Shown here: positions 50,690 to 61,542 of the stretch, piece by piece
Numbering within the stretch: position 1 is the stretch's first letter
Layout: every line of letters begins with the position of its first letter
Assembly (NCBI GenBank): GCA_027574665.1
Contig: CM050690.1
Coordinates: 34,380,357-34,444,356, forward strand
Direction: 5' to 3'
Length of the DNA: 64,000 nt
From: Rhynochetos jubatus
Taxonomy: Eukaryota > Chordata > Aves > Eurypygiformes > Rhynochetidae
The notes under the pieces: model-generated
What the model was told of the DNA's origin: nothing
The model's database searches: none
Seen by the model: only the letters and a program-made list of their open reading frames with translations
Program-made: the position numbers and the translations under genes

Positions 50690-51640
50690 CCGTGGAAAAC
50701 CTTTTCCACGCGCGCTTCCGCCTTGGCAGGGCCGGCCGTGACGCCGCGCCTCGGCCAGCGGGGGCCGGCAGCCATGGCGGACCCACGGCGGGCCCACGGC
50801 TGCTGCGGGCCCCGCTGCGCCGCGGCTGACGCGCCGTGGGCGAAGGGAGGCCTGTAGCGGCCGCGCAGTGGGTCAGAATCCCCCACTAACCAGCCGAAAC
50901 GCAGCCACCCACACGTCCCCGTGCCCTTCAGGCACGCCCCGTCCCCACCCCGGGGGACGGAGCGGGGCGGGGCCGGTTGCCGGAAAACCCGCGCAGCTCG
51001 GCGGTGAGGAGGGACCGGTTTGGCTTCCGCCGTGGCACAATGGCGGGGGAGCGGTAGGAGAGGGGGTGTCGGCGGCTGGTGAGTGCCCTTTTTTCGGCGA
51101 GTGGTGGCTGGGCGAGGCCTTCCGCAGGAGCGGGTGGTGTTTGCCCCGGCGCTCTTTCCCCCCTCACTCGCTCCTCGGCCTCCCTGCGCCTCTCCTCGGC
51201 CTGGGCCGCGGCCCGCCCGTGGGCCGCCCGGCTGAGGCGGCGGGGCCGGGCCGAGCGGGGCGAGGGGTGCTGCTGCGCCACCCTCCCCGCCGCTGCCCTG
51301 CGCCCCCGCCGCCTCCAGGCCGTTCTCTGGGCCTTCGGTGGTTTGGGGGCGGGGGGGAGGCAGGAGGGGGGCTGGGGGCCTTCATCACCCGGTGGGAGAA
51401 CTGGGAGGAAGGAGCCGGGAGCTGTCGCAGGGGAGCCCCGGCCCACGCAACGTTTTCCTGCGTGGTGGTGGTCGTGACACCTCTGTTTGGGTCCCGTCGG
51501 CAACTTGGCCACTGCTGCCCGCTGCTTCTGGCCCCGCAGGGAACGTCGTCGTCCCCTAGGTGCCTTGCCGCTGACCCTCCGGGGCAGTCCACCCCCCACC
51601 CACCCCCACGCCAGGCCAGCGTCGTGGGTGGGAGCCGGAG
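50690..51640 (+). promoter_or_regulatory. TUT7: TUT7 CpG-island promoter and first non-coding exon region
   Basis: This is a dense CpG island with no TATA box. It holds an SP1-type GC box (GGGGCGGGGC, about 50964-50973), an ETS-type CCGGAA (about 50980) and a YY1-like ACAATGGCGG (51038-51047), a combination typical of TATA-less housekeeping starts. A very good donor, CTG|GTGAGT at 51079, marks the end of exon 1. Transcription therefore probably starts between the GC box and about 51035. A second ATGGCGG at 50774 lies farther upstream. The island continues into intron 1. Long frames across it (for example 50868-51848) come from GC-rich composition. Confidence 0.75.
51040..51057 (+). promoter_or_regulatory. 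Short upstream ORF in TUT7 exon 1 (MAGER)
   Basis: ATG GCG GGG GAG CGG TAG lies just before the exon 1 donor, in moderate context (CACAATGG). If the transcript starts upstream of it, it is a five-codon uORF. The same bases match a YY1 motif, which often sits right at or after the start site, so the ATG may be a DNA motif more than a translated codon. Confidence 0.4.
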
Positions 51641-52163
51641 GCGAGTGTCAACTTTGACTCTCGGCTCCCTTCCAGTGCAGGGAGTGTGTCGTCATCCGTC
51701 CTGGTGGCAGGGCGTGGGCGTTGCTGCTGGGGATGGCTCTAAACAACCGGTTTTTAGGTCACTCGGAAGTTCACGTTTGACAGCAGCTTCTCTCCTAGAG
51801 CAGGAAGCAAGTTCACTCCTGCGTTTGAAACTTTTCTTTCAGCTCTGAGGTGGAATATCTGTGTCTCCACGGTTGTACGTAACTGTCTACAAATTCGGGT
51901 CTTTAGGATAGGAATCCCACAGTCTTTAATGTCCAGAAAAGCCATAGCCTGTCTCTGCATTTTGAGACACGGTAAGAGAAGAAGCTGAGCTGAGTTTTGA
52001 ACTGCCTTCTATGTGGCTGGAGGAAATTTTGCTTTACAAGACTTAGATGCCTTGATGGTGTCAGAACCAGGGCTTTGATTGTTGAGATTTCTATAATAAA
52101 TAATAAGCAACGTTTGTTGCTTGATTAATTTTAAAATACAAGTTTTAACTTTTTGATTTCTAG
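51079..52163 (+). other. TUT7 intron 1
   Basis: Donor GTGAGT at 51079; acceptor TTTTTGATTTCTAG ending at 52163. The first half is CpG-rich and the second AT-rich. No other gene is seen. Confidence 0.65.
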
Positions 52164-52194
52164 GTAGGAATCGCTAAATTGAACAGCAATAACC

Positions 52195-52690
52195 ATGGGA
52201 GATGCTGCAAAAGCTTGCTTTGCCAAACAAAATAAGGAACAGGAAATTTTACATCAAGAAGAATTTAAAGGAAGTCCCTTACAGAAAGAGCTCAGAGTCA
52301 TGGATGAATATGGAAATGGCCACAGCAATAAAATGGATACCAGCCTGCCAAAGAAGAGGGGAACACCAGGTCAGTTCGTCAGCAGTCCTAGGCGAGGGCC
52401 ACGTGGTGTTTTGAATAGCCCAAATTCACATAAAACCACAACTTACAGTCAAGGGTCAAAGTTAAATGATACCCAGAGAGACCAGATGAAGAAGTGGGTA
52501 CCTGATGACCACCGTGCTACTTCCGATACCTGGAAAGAGCACAGATCTGTTGCCTGGCTTCCTATGCATAGCAGGACAAGAAAGGATTCCTTTCATGAGG
52601 CTGAAGGTGCTGGAAACAGAAGCACAGGACGACAACTTCAGGAAGACTTAATGAGTGAAGACATGCTGGACATGCAGAAAGCAAGCTCTG
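52195..52690 (+). CDS. TUT7: TUT7 exon 2, start of coding sequence (residues 1-165)
   Basis: This starts terminal uridylyltransferase 7, the cytoplasmic enzyme that adds uridines to pre-let-7 and to short poly(A) tails. The start ATG has a near-ideal context (AACCATGGG) and the exon opens at 52164. The encoded MGDAAKACFAKQNKE start, the LPKKRGTPGQFVSSPRRGPR block (residues 51-70) and RTRKDSFHEAEG match the layout of the vertebrate TUT7 N-terminus as I know it. The region is basic, low-complexity and probably disordered. The exon ends ...GCTCTG|GTAATC with one base carried over. The frame would continue 14 codons into the intron to a stop at 52732. This N-terminal part evolves fast, so residue-level homology is modest, but downstream exons settle the identity. 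Confidence 0.9.
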
Positions 52691-55600
52691 GTAATCAGTG
52701 TGTTTGGTTTTTATATAGCTATCCAGTAAAGTAGCTTTCTGTGCATGTTACTGAATAGTAAAATTTCAAGAATCAGTCTTAAAGCAAAAAATGGTATATT
52801 GCAAACCACTGACTGTACTGTACTGCAGCACTTTAAACAAATTGTTACAGTGAACGATACAGGACTTGTTTTATAAATTGTGTTGTCTTTGTAAGCTATT
52901 TTAGAAATGGTAGGAGTAAGTAGATTGCAGTGTTTGTGCAGTGTCCCAGTTTGCAGTTTACCAGGTAAAACTTGATTGAAAAAGCCTTGGCAGATAAGGG
53001 ATTTTTCAGTTAAGTTGATAAAGGGTAAGATTTTGGAGCTACCCATGAGGTCTGTAATGATCATCTTAATGAAGATTGAAAACAGTGCCTTGTAGGTATT
53101 GTGAGAACTTAATACTAGCAACAGTAATACAGCAATAACACAACACTAATTCTCCATGCATAGTGAACTTCTCTATGGGAATTGGTACTGATAATGGGAG
53201 TACAAGCCCCAAGTATTGAAATGCAAGGAGTGACAGGCTGAGGGAGCATGAAGTGATCAATATCATATGATCTTCATAGGATGTGAGTACCAGAAGGAAG
53301 TGTAAGTAGATCACAGCAGAAAGAGGAAGCTTTAAAGAAAAGAGTATAACTAGATAAAATAAGAAAGACTAAAGGCACCGATGAGATGCTGCTGACATGG
53401 CCTGTTAACGAGAAATCTGCCTTCTTTTAGTTAAGACTGAGGACCCAAAGACAGTATTCATCTTCCCCCTTGCTAAAAAAGAAAGCTGCTTCTGGTTGAT
53501 ACCAGGAAGTCCAGGAATTAAATGTCCTTTGCCTTGATGTCAGCTGTCACTAAAAAAGATAAACTGTGATCAGGTGACCAGTGTCTCTCATTGTTAAAAG
53601 GAAGTTATGCACTTAAGCTCAGCCTCAGGTGAGGAGAGAGCACGGTAGGATGCTTTCATAAGTTTGTTCTCAAATTTGCTGGGCCTGTTGAACTTTTTTC
53701 TGTGAAACTTCAGGAACTCACTGAAGTAAATTTTTGGAACCACCGACAATCATACATAAGGACTTACACAGGAAGGAGAGGTGAGGTACTGGCATGTAGG
53801 AAAGGACCAGAGTCTATTGAAAGTGGCATTAAAAAAAAATGCTATGCAACTTTTATTCCAGAATGGATTCCCAAGATTAATAATATAACCTACTCTAAGT
53901 ATTCAAAAGGTCACAGAGAGATGAATAGTAGTAAACAGGGATTTGCCAAGACCTTCTAATTTATTTCTTTAAAATAATAAACGGTCCCACGTGGACATGG
54001 GAGAAGCAGTTGGTAGACACTGCTAGTACTATAGTACTTTAGACACTTACGTGACAGTCCTGTGAGTAAACTAGAGGAAAATTCTCTAGGTGAAATGAAT
54101 ACAAGAGCTTTGCAGAGCTCATTAGATCACTATACTCAGAAAATACTTAGCAAAGTCTTTGCCAAAATGATAGGAAGCATTGAGCACGCATCTTAAGAGG
54201 ATTCTGTTGTGTTCAATCTGTTTATTACACTGATCTGATGATGAATGAAGACAGTATGCTTATTATTTGTGTGCTTTTAAATTTGAATAAGCTGTGGAGC
54301 TGGTAGGAACTGAACGCAGAAGAGCAGGAAGGTTGATTGAAATAACTGCACAACTGGGGAAATGGCCTACATAGAGGATGAAATATAAGACACGTGCAAA
54401 TGCCAGTGTGTTAAGTAAGAACAGTACCTAACAGTACAAAAGGAGGAAAAGTTGTTATAAAATTGTGGTTTTTTCAGAGAAGAATCTGAAGTTGTAGTGA
54501 ATCAGGAGACGATAACGTGTAGTCAGTGTCATGGTGGTGTGAGGCATGAAAACAGATTTGCAGCATGAAGTACTTCTTATTCTGTAAGTCTTTGACTCAG
54601 TTGCAGGGGTCTGTCTGGCTTTGGCACCCCACTTGAAGGAATGAAATGGAAACAGTCCAAAGAAGAGCAAGAGGAATGCCAGGGCACATAGAAACCAGAT
54701 GCTACACAAACTGAATCATTCCCAATCTTTCTGCAAATGGAAAGGGTAGGGAAGGCATAACAATACTCTTCAGCTCTGTAGAAAGGTATTAAAAAGCTGA
54801 TGTAGTAATAGGGCTTGTGTCTTTCCAATAGGTGGGACCCAAAGGAATGGGCCTAAAGTTGAGCAAGAAGGGTTCAGATGAGGAATAAAGAGAAAATTTC
54901 CAGTGGTGAAGCTAGGGAAGTACTGGAGAGATTGTCAGCAGCTCATGGAGTATGTATGAACAGGTTAGGTGAGCATTGCTCAGGACTGACAACAAAGTTT
55001 ATTCCATCCTGCTGCAAAGCACAGGCATGGCAGAGCTCACCTCTTGAGGTCTCTTCAGGTGCCTTCTTTGTCAAGTAGCAAACAACTACTAAAAAAATTT
55101 CTTCTAGCATTTCCTTTTACTTGACATCTTTCATGCAGTTGTCCCTTTCCTTTACCTTTGTGCCTTTTTACTGTAGCTCATAAGGAAGGAGTTTACCAAA
55201 TCTGAGTCACTCATTTTTCTGCAGGAACTTTAACGTGCCTTTAATACTTTACTTAGTCATTAACCTATAATTAGATTGTCACTACGGTAACTACCAAATA
55301 TTAGAAGTATTTATTTACTTTGTAAGTTTTTTAAGTTAGTGGTTACAGAAATAATTGGTAGGTAGGTAGCTGTCACATGTTTTCCTGCAGACACTCATTT
55401 AGTACATGTTTTCCATCAAGTTCTGTCTACACTGATCAGTAAAAATGTAGTCAAACTGTGTTGGGTCTTGGTTTTCCATGCTGACTCTCCTGCTGAAACT
55501 CCTAAGAGATGTGTAAAGTTCGGAGACTGAGGCTTCTGTTTCTGCTACTTGGAGCTTCCCTTGGAGTACTGTTCCTGCAACCTCTTAAGCCTTAGTTCTG

Positions 55601-57614
55601 TTTATTCCAGCATAAACTTGTGCTGCCGTTGAAAGAAACTTTATTACTGTTCTTGTTTTGGTCATGTTTACAATACTAGCGCATGCATGCTGCTTAGTGA
55701 ACTGAATCACACAACTGGCTGAAAATACACAACTGGGTTGTTTCCCTCTTTACGATTATTGGGGCAAAATTTGTGGTGTCAGGAAAGAAACCGTAAGTGT
55801 ATTTGGTAGAGCAGTTGTGGTTTATCTTTTTTTAATTATTATAAGTTAACCTCATGCTATAAGGGTTTGTGGGGGAAGTTGCATAAACTTTCGCAGAAGC
55901 AGGGAACTTCGGAAATTCCATGCACGTGGACATCCTGTCCAAGTGAAAGGTAAAATGTGATCTGAAGTCATGTGTGTAAAATCTGACCTGTGTATATTCA
56001 TTCCTGAGATTATTTTAATGGGCATTCTTTGGACCAATAGCAATTCCTTCTTCAAAATGATGACAGAGTTTGCTTAACAGTAGAAGTGGTGTTTACATTA
56101 ATTTGTTCCAGAACTTTGCCTGTAAACATAACAAGCTTTCTAAGCATGTTTATTCTGCCAGTTTTATAGCTTTATTAAGCAATGTGTGCAAATACTTGGC
56201 AAGTTCGTTATTTATTGACTTAACATAGCCAATAGGGGTTGTTACTTTGTTTTTCACTTGTCTAGTAATGTGAAGGCAATGCTGATCCATATGCTGGTTT
56301 AATTGAAAGACAAATGACATTAACAGGCAGTTAATACTGGTGATAATGGTTGTGCGTCAGCTAAGACATGGCAGTGCTATTTCATAGTGCAGTTCACTCT
56401 TACCAGTGTTCAGATGGGTTTACACTCACTAATTCAGTAATACTCGTTGTGGTCTGTGGGTCAGTTCACTTTCTAGCTTGTTTGTCTAACTAAGCCTAAC
56501 CAGGCATCTTGAAATCTTTGGATATATTCTACCTTTTCATTATAATGACATACAGGTATGTCTCAACTAGGCCACGAAATCTATTGCATTTAATGTTTTT
56601 GCCAGTTTTAACAAAGGTAGCTAAATAAGGCCTGTGACATGAATGGGACAAATTAGTGAGTTAGTAGTTCAAAACAAAGATACTATATTTTGACATAAGT
56701 ATGTGCTGGTTTTAGTCAGGACAAAGTTAATTTTTCTTCACAGTAGCTGGTATGAACTTCTGTTTTGGATTTGCCCTGAGAAGAGTACTGATAAGGTGTC
56801 TGTTAATTGGTGCTAAGGGGTGCTTGCACTAATTCAAGGGCTTTTCACCATCTGATACTGCAGCTGCATTCCCAACTTTCTTGTGACCAGTAGTGTGGGA
56901 GAACACACCGTTCAGACAGCTGATCCAAACTGACCAAGGGGGTATTTCATCCCATAGCACGTCATGCTCACTACATAAGGTGGGGGTGGGATCGGGACCC
57001 ACAGCTCCTTTGCTAGTTCGCTTGTGTGCTTGTTCGTATGGCTAGCTTGTTCTTTAACTCATTTGCTTGTTTGCTAGCTTGCTTGTTTGTTAGTTAGTTT
57101 GTGAGTTGTTTGGCTTTCTTGGACTCTTGCTTGTGGGGCTTGCTCAGACTCTGCTGTGATCATGCTCTGGCTCTTAGAGTCTCATGAACTGGCTGTGTTT
57201 CAGTCAGCGAGTAGTAAGCAATTGTATCATTTGTTTTATTTTCATTACATGTTATTAGTAGTATTGTTAATATTGTTAGTATCACTATCATGTTAATTTA
57301 TATTCAGTTATTAAATAGTTCTTACCTCAATCCACGAGCGAGCCTCCTTGTCTCTTTATCCCATCCTCCTCCTCTGCTGGAGGAGGGGAAGAGATAAGCA
57401 AGCGGCTGTGTAGTAGTTTATTGCTAGCCAAGGTTAAACCATGACAATATACGCTCTTGTTATTATGAGGCCTGCACACCGCAGATTATGAAATCATGCA
57501 GGGTAGATGACTTGTATCATCTTTGACTTGCACATAAGTAGAATGGTACTTAAGAAAAAGAAATGTTGTGTGGTACTCAACTTACTTGATGTGTTTGCTT
57601 TCATAACTCTTAAG
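52691..57614 (+). other. TUT7 intron 2
   Basis: Donor GTAATC at 52691; acceptor CATAACTCTTAAG ending at 57614. It is mostly unique AT-rich sequence with an ERVL-like LTR at 56702-57446. No other gene is seen. Confidence 0.8.
56702..57446 (+). mobile_element. Solo ERVL-like LTR in TUT7 intron 2, sense orientation
   Basis: It starts TGTGCTGGTTTTAGTCAGG and ends AAGGTTAAACCATGACA, the same family shape as the LTR at 40356 but longer and more diverged. It has a TATA-like ACTACATAAGG at about 56970 and an imperfect GCTTG/TTTGCTAG repeat block at 57010-57115. A TTATTAAATAGTTC stretch lies near 57311. No internal retroviral sequence flanks it, so it is a solo LTR. I cannot identify a convincing target-site duplication. 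Confidence 0.85.
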
Positions 57615-57790
57615 AAATGAAGATGCTTAGGAAACGAAGAAGATTGAGAAGAACTAGAAAAGATGAGTATGATCAAGCTGAAGTGGATGGTCCAGTCATA
57701 GATGAATCTGCGTTGTCAGCAAAAGAACTTCTGGGGTTGCAGCAAGCTGAAGAACGACTGAAGAGAGACTGCATTTATAGACTGAAGAAG
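57615..57790 (+). CDS. TUT7: TUT7 exon 3 (residues 166-224)
   Basis: Joined to the leftover G of exon 2 this exon opens with Glu-Met-Lys and keeps frame for 59 codons, ending AAG|GTGCTA. It encodes a highly basic cluster (RKRRRLRRTRK, about residues 171-181), then GPVIDESALSAKELLGLQQA and EERLKRDCIYRLKK. That second block is very close to vertebrate TUT7 and is strong evidence for the assignment. The basic cluster could act in RNA binding or nuclear localisation (inference). A long T run (57817-57839) follows the donor. Confidence 0.93.
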
Positions 57791-58368
57791 GTGCTACTGT
57801 CTTCTATAGTCCTCTCTTTTTTTTTTTTTTTTTTTTTTTCCCCTGTAATACATTACAGAGGGTGTACTTTGAGCAATTTCTCTGGCTATAGCTAGAAAGT
57901 CTAGTTATAAAATTGATGTAACATACAAAATGGGTGCTGTTAATGAGTTGTCAAGAGAAGGTAGGTTGCCTTTGGTTTCTTAATACAATAAATCTTTATT
58001 TGGCAGCAATTTAAGCAGGAGAAGTGTCTGCTGCTGTATTTCATGAATTAACATCAGATCATTAGATACTGAGGCAGTGGACCAGAAAAGCTTTATTGTT
58101 TGTTTCTTCAGTTAATATATTCCTCCATGACCACTGGGTATTTTCCACTGTGAAAGACAAGGTGTTGGGCCTGATTGACTAAATACCACCATTCTTGTGG
58201 CAGGATATGTGATATCCAAACTTTTTGCGTGTAAAGATGGAGTTAGGAAAGCTAAAGTGAATATTTCTGGATTTCAGAATTACAGTCATGCAACTTAGCA
58301 AGGGCACTGAAAGAAATGAAGGTAACACCTTTCTGTATTTTAGATTTTTTTTACTGTCTTTATTTTAG
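57791..58368 (+). other. TUT7 intron 3
   Basis: Donor GTGCTA, acceptor TTTATTTTAG ending at 58368. It contains a T homopolymer at 57817-57839. Nothing else is recognised. Confidence 0.8.
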
Positions 58369-58485
58369 CAACCTCAAAGCTACCCATCAGCGAAGTATGC
58401 CTGCAAGTTGTGTGATGTTTTCATTGAGTCGGTGCCTTTTGCTCATAAGCATATTAAAGAGAAAAGACACAAGAAAAGCCTAAAG
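58369..58485 (+). CDS. TUT7: TUT7 exon 4, C2H2 zinc finger (residues 225-263)
   Basis: The exon is exactly 39 codons, phase 0 at both ends, with donor AAG|GTGAGT. It encodes a compact C2H2 finger: Cys236-x2-Cys239-x12-His252-x5-His258 in the context YACKLCDVFIES and HIKEKRHKKS. In TUT4/TUT7 this finger belongs to the N-terminal LIN28-interacting module that helps grip pre-let-7 together with LIN28. All four zinc ligands are present, so this part is expected to be intact. Confidence 0.95.
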
Positions 58486-59494
58486 GTGAGTTAAGGACAA
58501 GAAAAAGCATAAAATGCAAATTTATGAAACTATCCTTACCCTGCTAATGACAAACTGCACTGCTTCTGAAATCATTCCACATTCATTTTTTACCATGTTT
58601 GAATCTTCTTAAAAACTATTACTTAGTGATACTGGTAAAAAGCGTGAACTCGGGATCTGGACTTAGCTTCTGCCCTCAGCTTTGGAATTTAATTTGTACT
58701 TTTTCATGCTTATTATTATTAAGACCTGTCCTCATTTAAAGTGTAACTCAGTAATATATTGTTACCAGTGATTTAAGTATAATAAAGCTGCACCAACTGA
58801 CTCTTCTGCTTTGCTCTTCTAAAATTGTTCTTGTAGACTCGTGGTGTATTCTTCTTGGTGTATATTTCATTAGCATATTTCAACAGTGAAGAGTCCAGAG
58901 CAATGAGAGAATCAAGTCCAAAGCAATGAAGGGTAGCAATAAGAAAATATACTTGGTATGACAGGATTAGAAATTATAACACACATGTCAGGATGAAGAT
59001 TGCAGTTCAGAAATACTGTAAAAATTAGGAACTTGTAGAGTATTACGGACTTGTTTATATGTAAAGGAGATAGGCTTGTTCTGAACATAAACACAAAAAC
59101 AACTTTCAGCATAACCTCAATTTCACTTTTTTGAAAGATCTTCTGTTCCTTCTACCTTCTCAGCTTGAAGTTGACAAAAATATTTGTCTTCTGCAGGTTT
59201 TTCTTGTTCCTCTCTAACTCCTACCCTTTACCACTTCATAGGTGATAAAAAAATTGATATTTTTAAATGTTTCAAATACATGTGTATATGTACCTCAGCA
59301 CACTACTGGAGCCTCCCGTCATGTATGTGTTACCTGTCATGGTTTCTGTCTTGATGTTCTTGCTTCCAATGACCTTCACAATCTAGAAAAACCTACGGTG
59401 TTTTTTCTTGGGATGAGTTGCAGGCACTCATTCATTCTAGCACATTAAGCAACTCAAGAAAATCATAAAAGCATCAGTTTTATTATCTTTAAAG
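58486..59494 (+). other. TUT7 intron 4
   Basis: Donor GTGAGT, acceptor TTATCTTTAAAG ending at 59494. Unique AT-rich sequence with no repeat family recognised. Confidence 0.75.
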
Positions 59495-59672
59495 GAAAAG
59501 CAAGAAGAACAGCTGCTCAACGCCCTGCCTCCTCCAACGCCTTCCCAGATACAAGCTATTGGCGTTGCTATTGAAAACGTAGTGCAGGAGTTTGGCTTAA
59601 ATAATGAAGATCTAGAAGAAAGGCTCAACATTAAAACAGTGATGGAAAACTTACTGCGCCAAAAATTGCCAG
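59495..59672 (+). CDS. TUT7: TUT7 exon 5 (residues 264-322)
   Basis: The exon encodes a helix-rich linker: EKQEEQLLNALPPPTPSQIQ, then IGVAIENVVQEFGLNNEDLE and a MENLLRQKLP end. It ends CCAG|GTATTA with one base carried into exon 6. The LPPPTPSQI and VVQEFGL blocks are typical of TUT4/TUT7 between the zinc finger and the first nucleotidyltransferase fold. Phases fit on both sides (178 nt, phase 0 to 1). Confidence 0.94.
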
Positions 59673-59714
59673 GTATTATTTGCAGTCTGTTTTAAATGCT
59701 AGATATGTCAACTT

Positions 59715-59800
59715 AATAAAAAAAAAACCCACACAAAACCAACCAAACAAACAAAAAACACAAAAAAACCCCAACCAACTGAACACACCAAACAACAGCT
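59715..59800 (+). repeat. A/C-rich low-complexity run in TUT7 intron 5
   Basis: AAAAAACCC, AACCAACC and ACAAACAAAA units alternate with almost no G or T. It resembles a degraded poly(A) tail expansion, though no retroelement body is visible next to it. Confidence 0.85.
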
Positions 59801-60179
59801 CATGAGGTGGAAACTTGGTTAAAAACTTTGACTAGCTAAATTCTAAGCCAGTATGCATCGTTACTGTTGAACGACGTGATGTGGTAATATAGACCTGTAT
59901 CAGAATTCAATTACTGTTGTGCTCGTGACCCAAACTGACCTGTAGTAAAAAGTGAAGATGATCAGGATGTGGGGGGCGTTTGCCCGTCATGATAAGCCTT
60001 TACTAGCAACAGCATGGAAGGCAGGATTTACTAACGGTCTGTGCTGTTGAGACACCATTCTTAATTTCCTGTGGTTAGCAAAACTAGATGTAGGTTTAAG
60101 ATCTGACAGTGCTGTAAAGTAATTACAGACTTAGAATTAGGTATAGACTAAACACGGTATAATTCCTTTTTTGTTGCAG

Positions 60180-60268
60180 AATGCTCATTGAGATTGTATG
60201 GCTCCTCCTATAGCAGACTTGGTTTCAAAAGTTCAGATGTAAACATAGATATTGAGTTTCCTGCTAAC
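60180..60268 (+). CDS. TUT7: TUT7 exon 6, start of inactive nucleotidyltransferase fold (residues 323-352)
   Basis: The acceptor is TTTTTTGTTGCAG and the donor AAC|GTAAGT. The 30 codons encode the nucleotidyltransferase G-S motif (LYGSSYSRLGF, Gly330-Ser331) followed by SSDVNIDIEFP. In active family members the second acid of an Asp-x-Asp pair binds metal. Here the pair reads Asp342-Val-Asn344, so the second position is Asn, which agrees with the known non-catalytic N-terminal fold of TUT4/TUT7. Catalysis would be carried by the C-terminal fold encoded beyond the window. Confidence 0.95.
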
Positions 60269-61303
60269 GTAAGTAAGACCATTTTCTTAAGTATAACTAA
60301 GTGATTTTAAATGTTTGTACCTTTATGTAGATTATAGTTTAAATACAACTTCCAGTGTGGTAGTAGCACTCTTATGAAAATGCAATAAAACAGAGCTGTC
60401 ACATTAAACTGGTCTTAAAATAACACTCCTTGCTTAATGCACCAGCAATAGTCAGGCAATATAATTACAGCTTTGTGTTTTACCTAATCTTTGTTGGGAA
60501 AAACTGAAGCCACTTAAAACATCTGTACTCCTGACAGTACTATGGGGCAGATCATTATTTATCTCCTCTTACAGCTGGATTAAAAAGCACATCCGTGATC
60601 TTGTTTCTTCATATATGTACATCAGGTTTTGGTTGCTATGTTAGTTTTGAGCCATGAAACCGTCTTATGTCATTTACATCTGAAGGAATTTGAAGTCTTG
60701 ATTTGTCATGCTATACATCTTTGTTTCTATACCTCTTTGGACACTGGAAAGAAACTAAGGACTGTGAAAAGATCTGATTCCATATTAAAACTCATTCCTG
60801 CTGTAGTTGATTTGGCAGTCTCACAGTTAAAATTTAGCATTTCCTCTAGGAGACAAAGGTGGAAATATGGTATGTGGGGGGGAGGAATTATCAAACTCAC
60901 AAAATGCATAAAAATCTAAAAAAGCTGATTCCAATGTTTGTCTTCTGACATAGTAGATCTACCTTGTATCAGTCACTTTTAAGCACACTGAAATGTATTT
61001 CTGTTGGTACTTCTTCCACAACCAATTCTTAGGAGGTAAAAATAGATTAATTTGAAATTACTAAGTGTTCCTTTTTTTCTTCAAAATAAGCTGGTTGTGT
61101 TCTTTTTTGTACAATTTAGCAATAGCTGAGGACTAAGAAGTTTTTTCTTGGTTGCTGTTACTTTGTTTCCTTTCTGCTGCCCTCTCTGGAATAAAACCAG
61201 ACATGGCCTAGGGCTGATGTTTTAAAATTTGGTTTGTGGGAAAGTACCTTTTTGACAGCTATGAAAACAGATTTTTTTTTTTTTTTTTTACTCTTACTGA
61301 CAG
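60269..61303 (+). other. TUT7 intron 6
   Basis: Donor GTAAGT, acceptor CTTACTGACAG ending at 61303. A T run at 61271-61289 sits just upstream of the acceptor and probably serves as its pyrimidine tract. Apart from this, the sequence is unique and AT-rich. Confidence 0.8.
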
Positions 61304-61355
61304 ATGACTCAACCAGATGTTCTTTTACTTGTGCAAGAAAGTCTCCAGACCAGTG
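61304..61355 (+). CDS. TUT7: TUT7 exon 7 (residues 353-369, gene continues past the window)
   Basis: The exon encodes MTQPDVLLLVQESLQTS plus one leftover base, with donor AGTG|GTAAGA. The sequence continues the non-catalytic nucleotidyltransferase fold and matches the block that follows the G-S motif in vertebrate TUT7. About 369 of roughly 1500 expected residues lie in this window. The rest, including the second nucleotidyltransferase, the PAP-associated domains and the CCHC knuckles, must lie to the right. Confidence 0.92.
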
Positions 61356-61542
61356 GTAAGAAAAAATGTTTCCTTCTCAATTCCATTAAACTATTACTGC
61401 TTAGTATTGTTGAATTCTAGCTCTGAACAGGTAAACCACATGCTATTATTTTTTGTAGAAAAATGCGAGACTGAAAAATGCTTCAGGAAATAATACATTA
61501 GCAGAACTAACTTCCGTTTGGTATTCAGTTTTATAAATGTTG
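61356..61542 (+). other. Start of the TUT7 intron following exon 7
   Basis: Donor GTAAGA at 61356, then unique AT-rich sequence up to the antisense ERV. The next exon is not in the window. Confidence 0.75.

Noticed and set aside
50868..51848. 326-codon open frame on + over the TUT7 CpG island
   Set aside because: It runs through the promoter, exon 1 and intron 1 of TUT7 with opposing long frames on the other strand. GC-rich DNA has few stops, and no domain is visible.
52691..52734. Frame of TUT7 exon 2 running on to a stop at 52732 as a real short isoform
   Set aside because: A good donor at 52691 and phase-matched exon 3 explain the exon end. No poly(A) signal stands close downstream.
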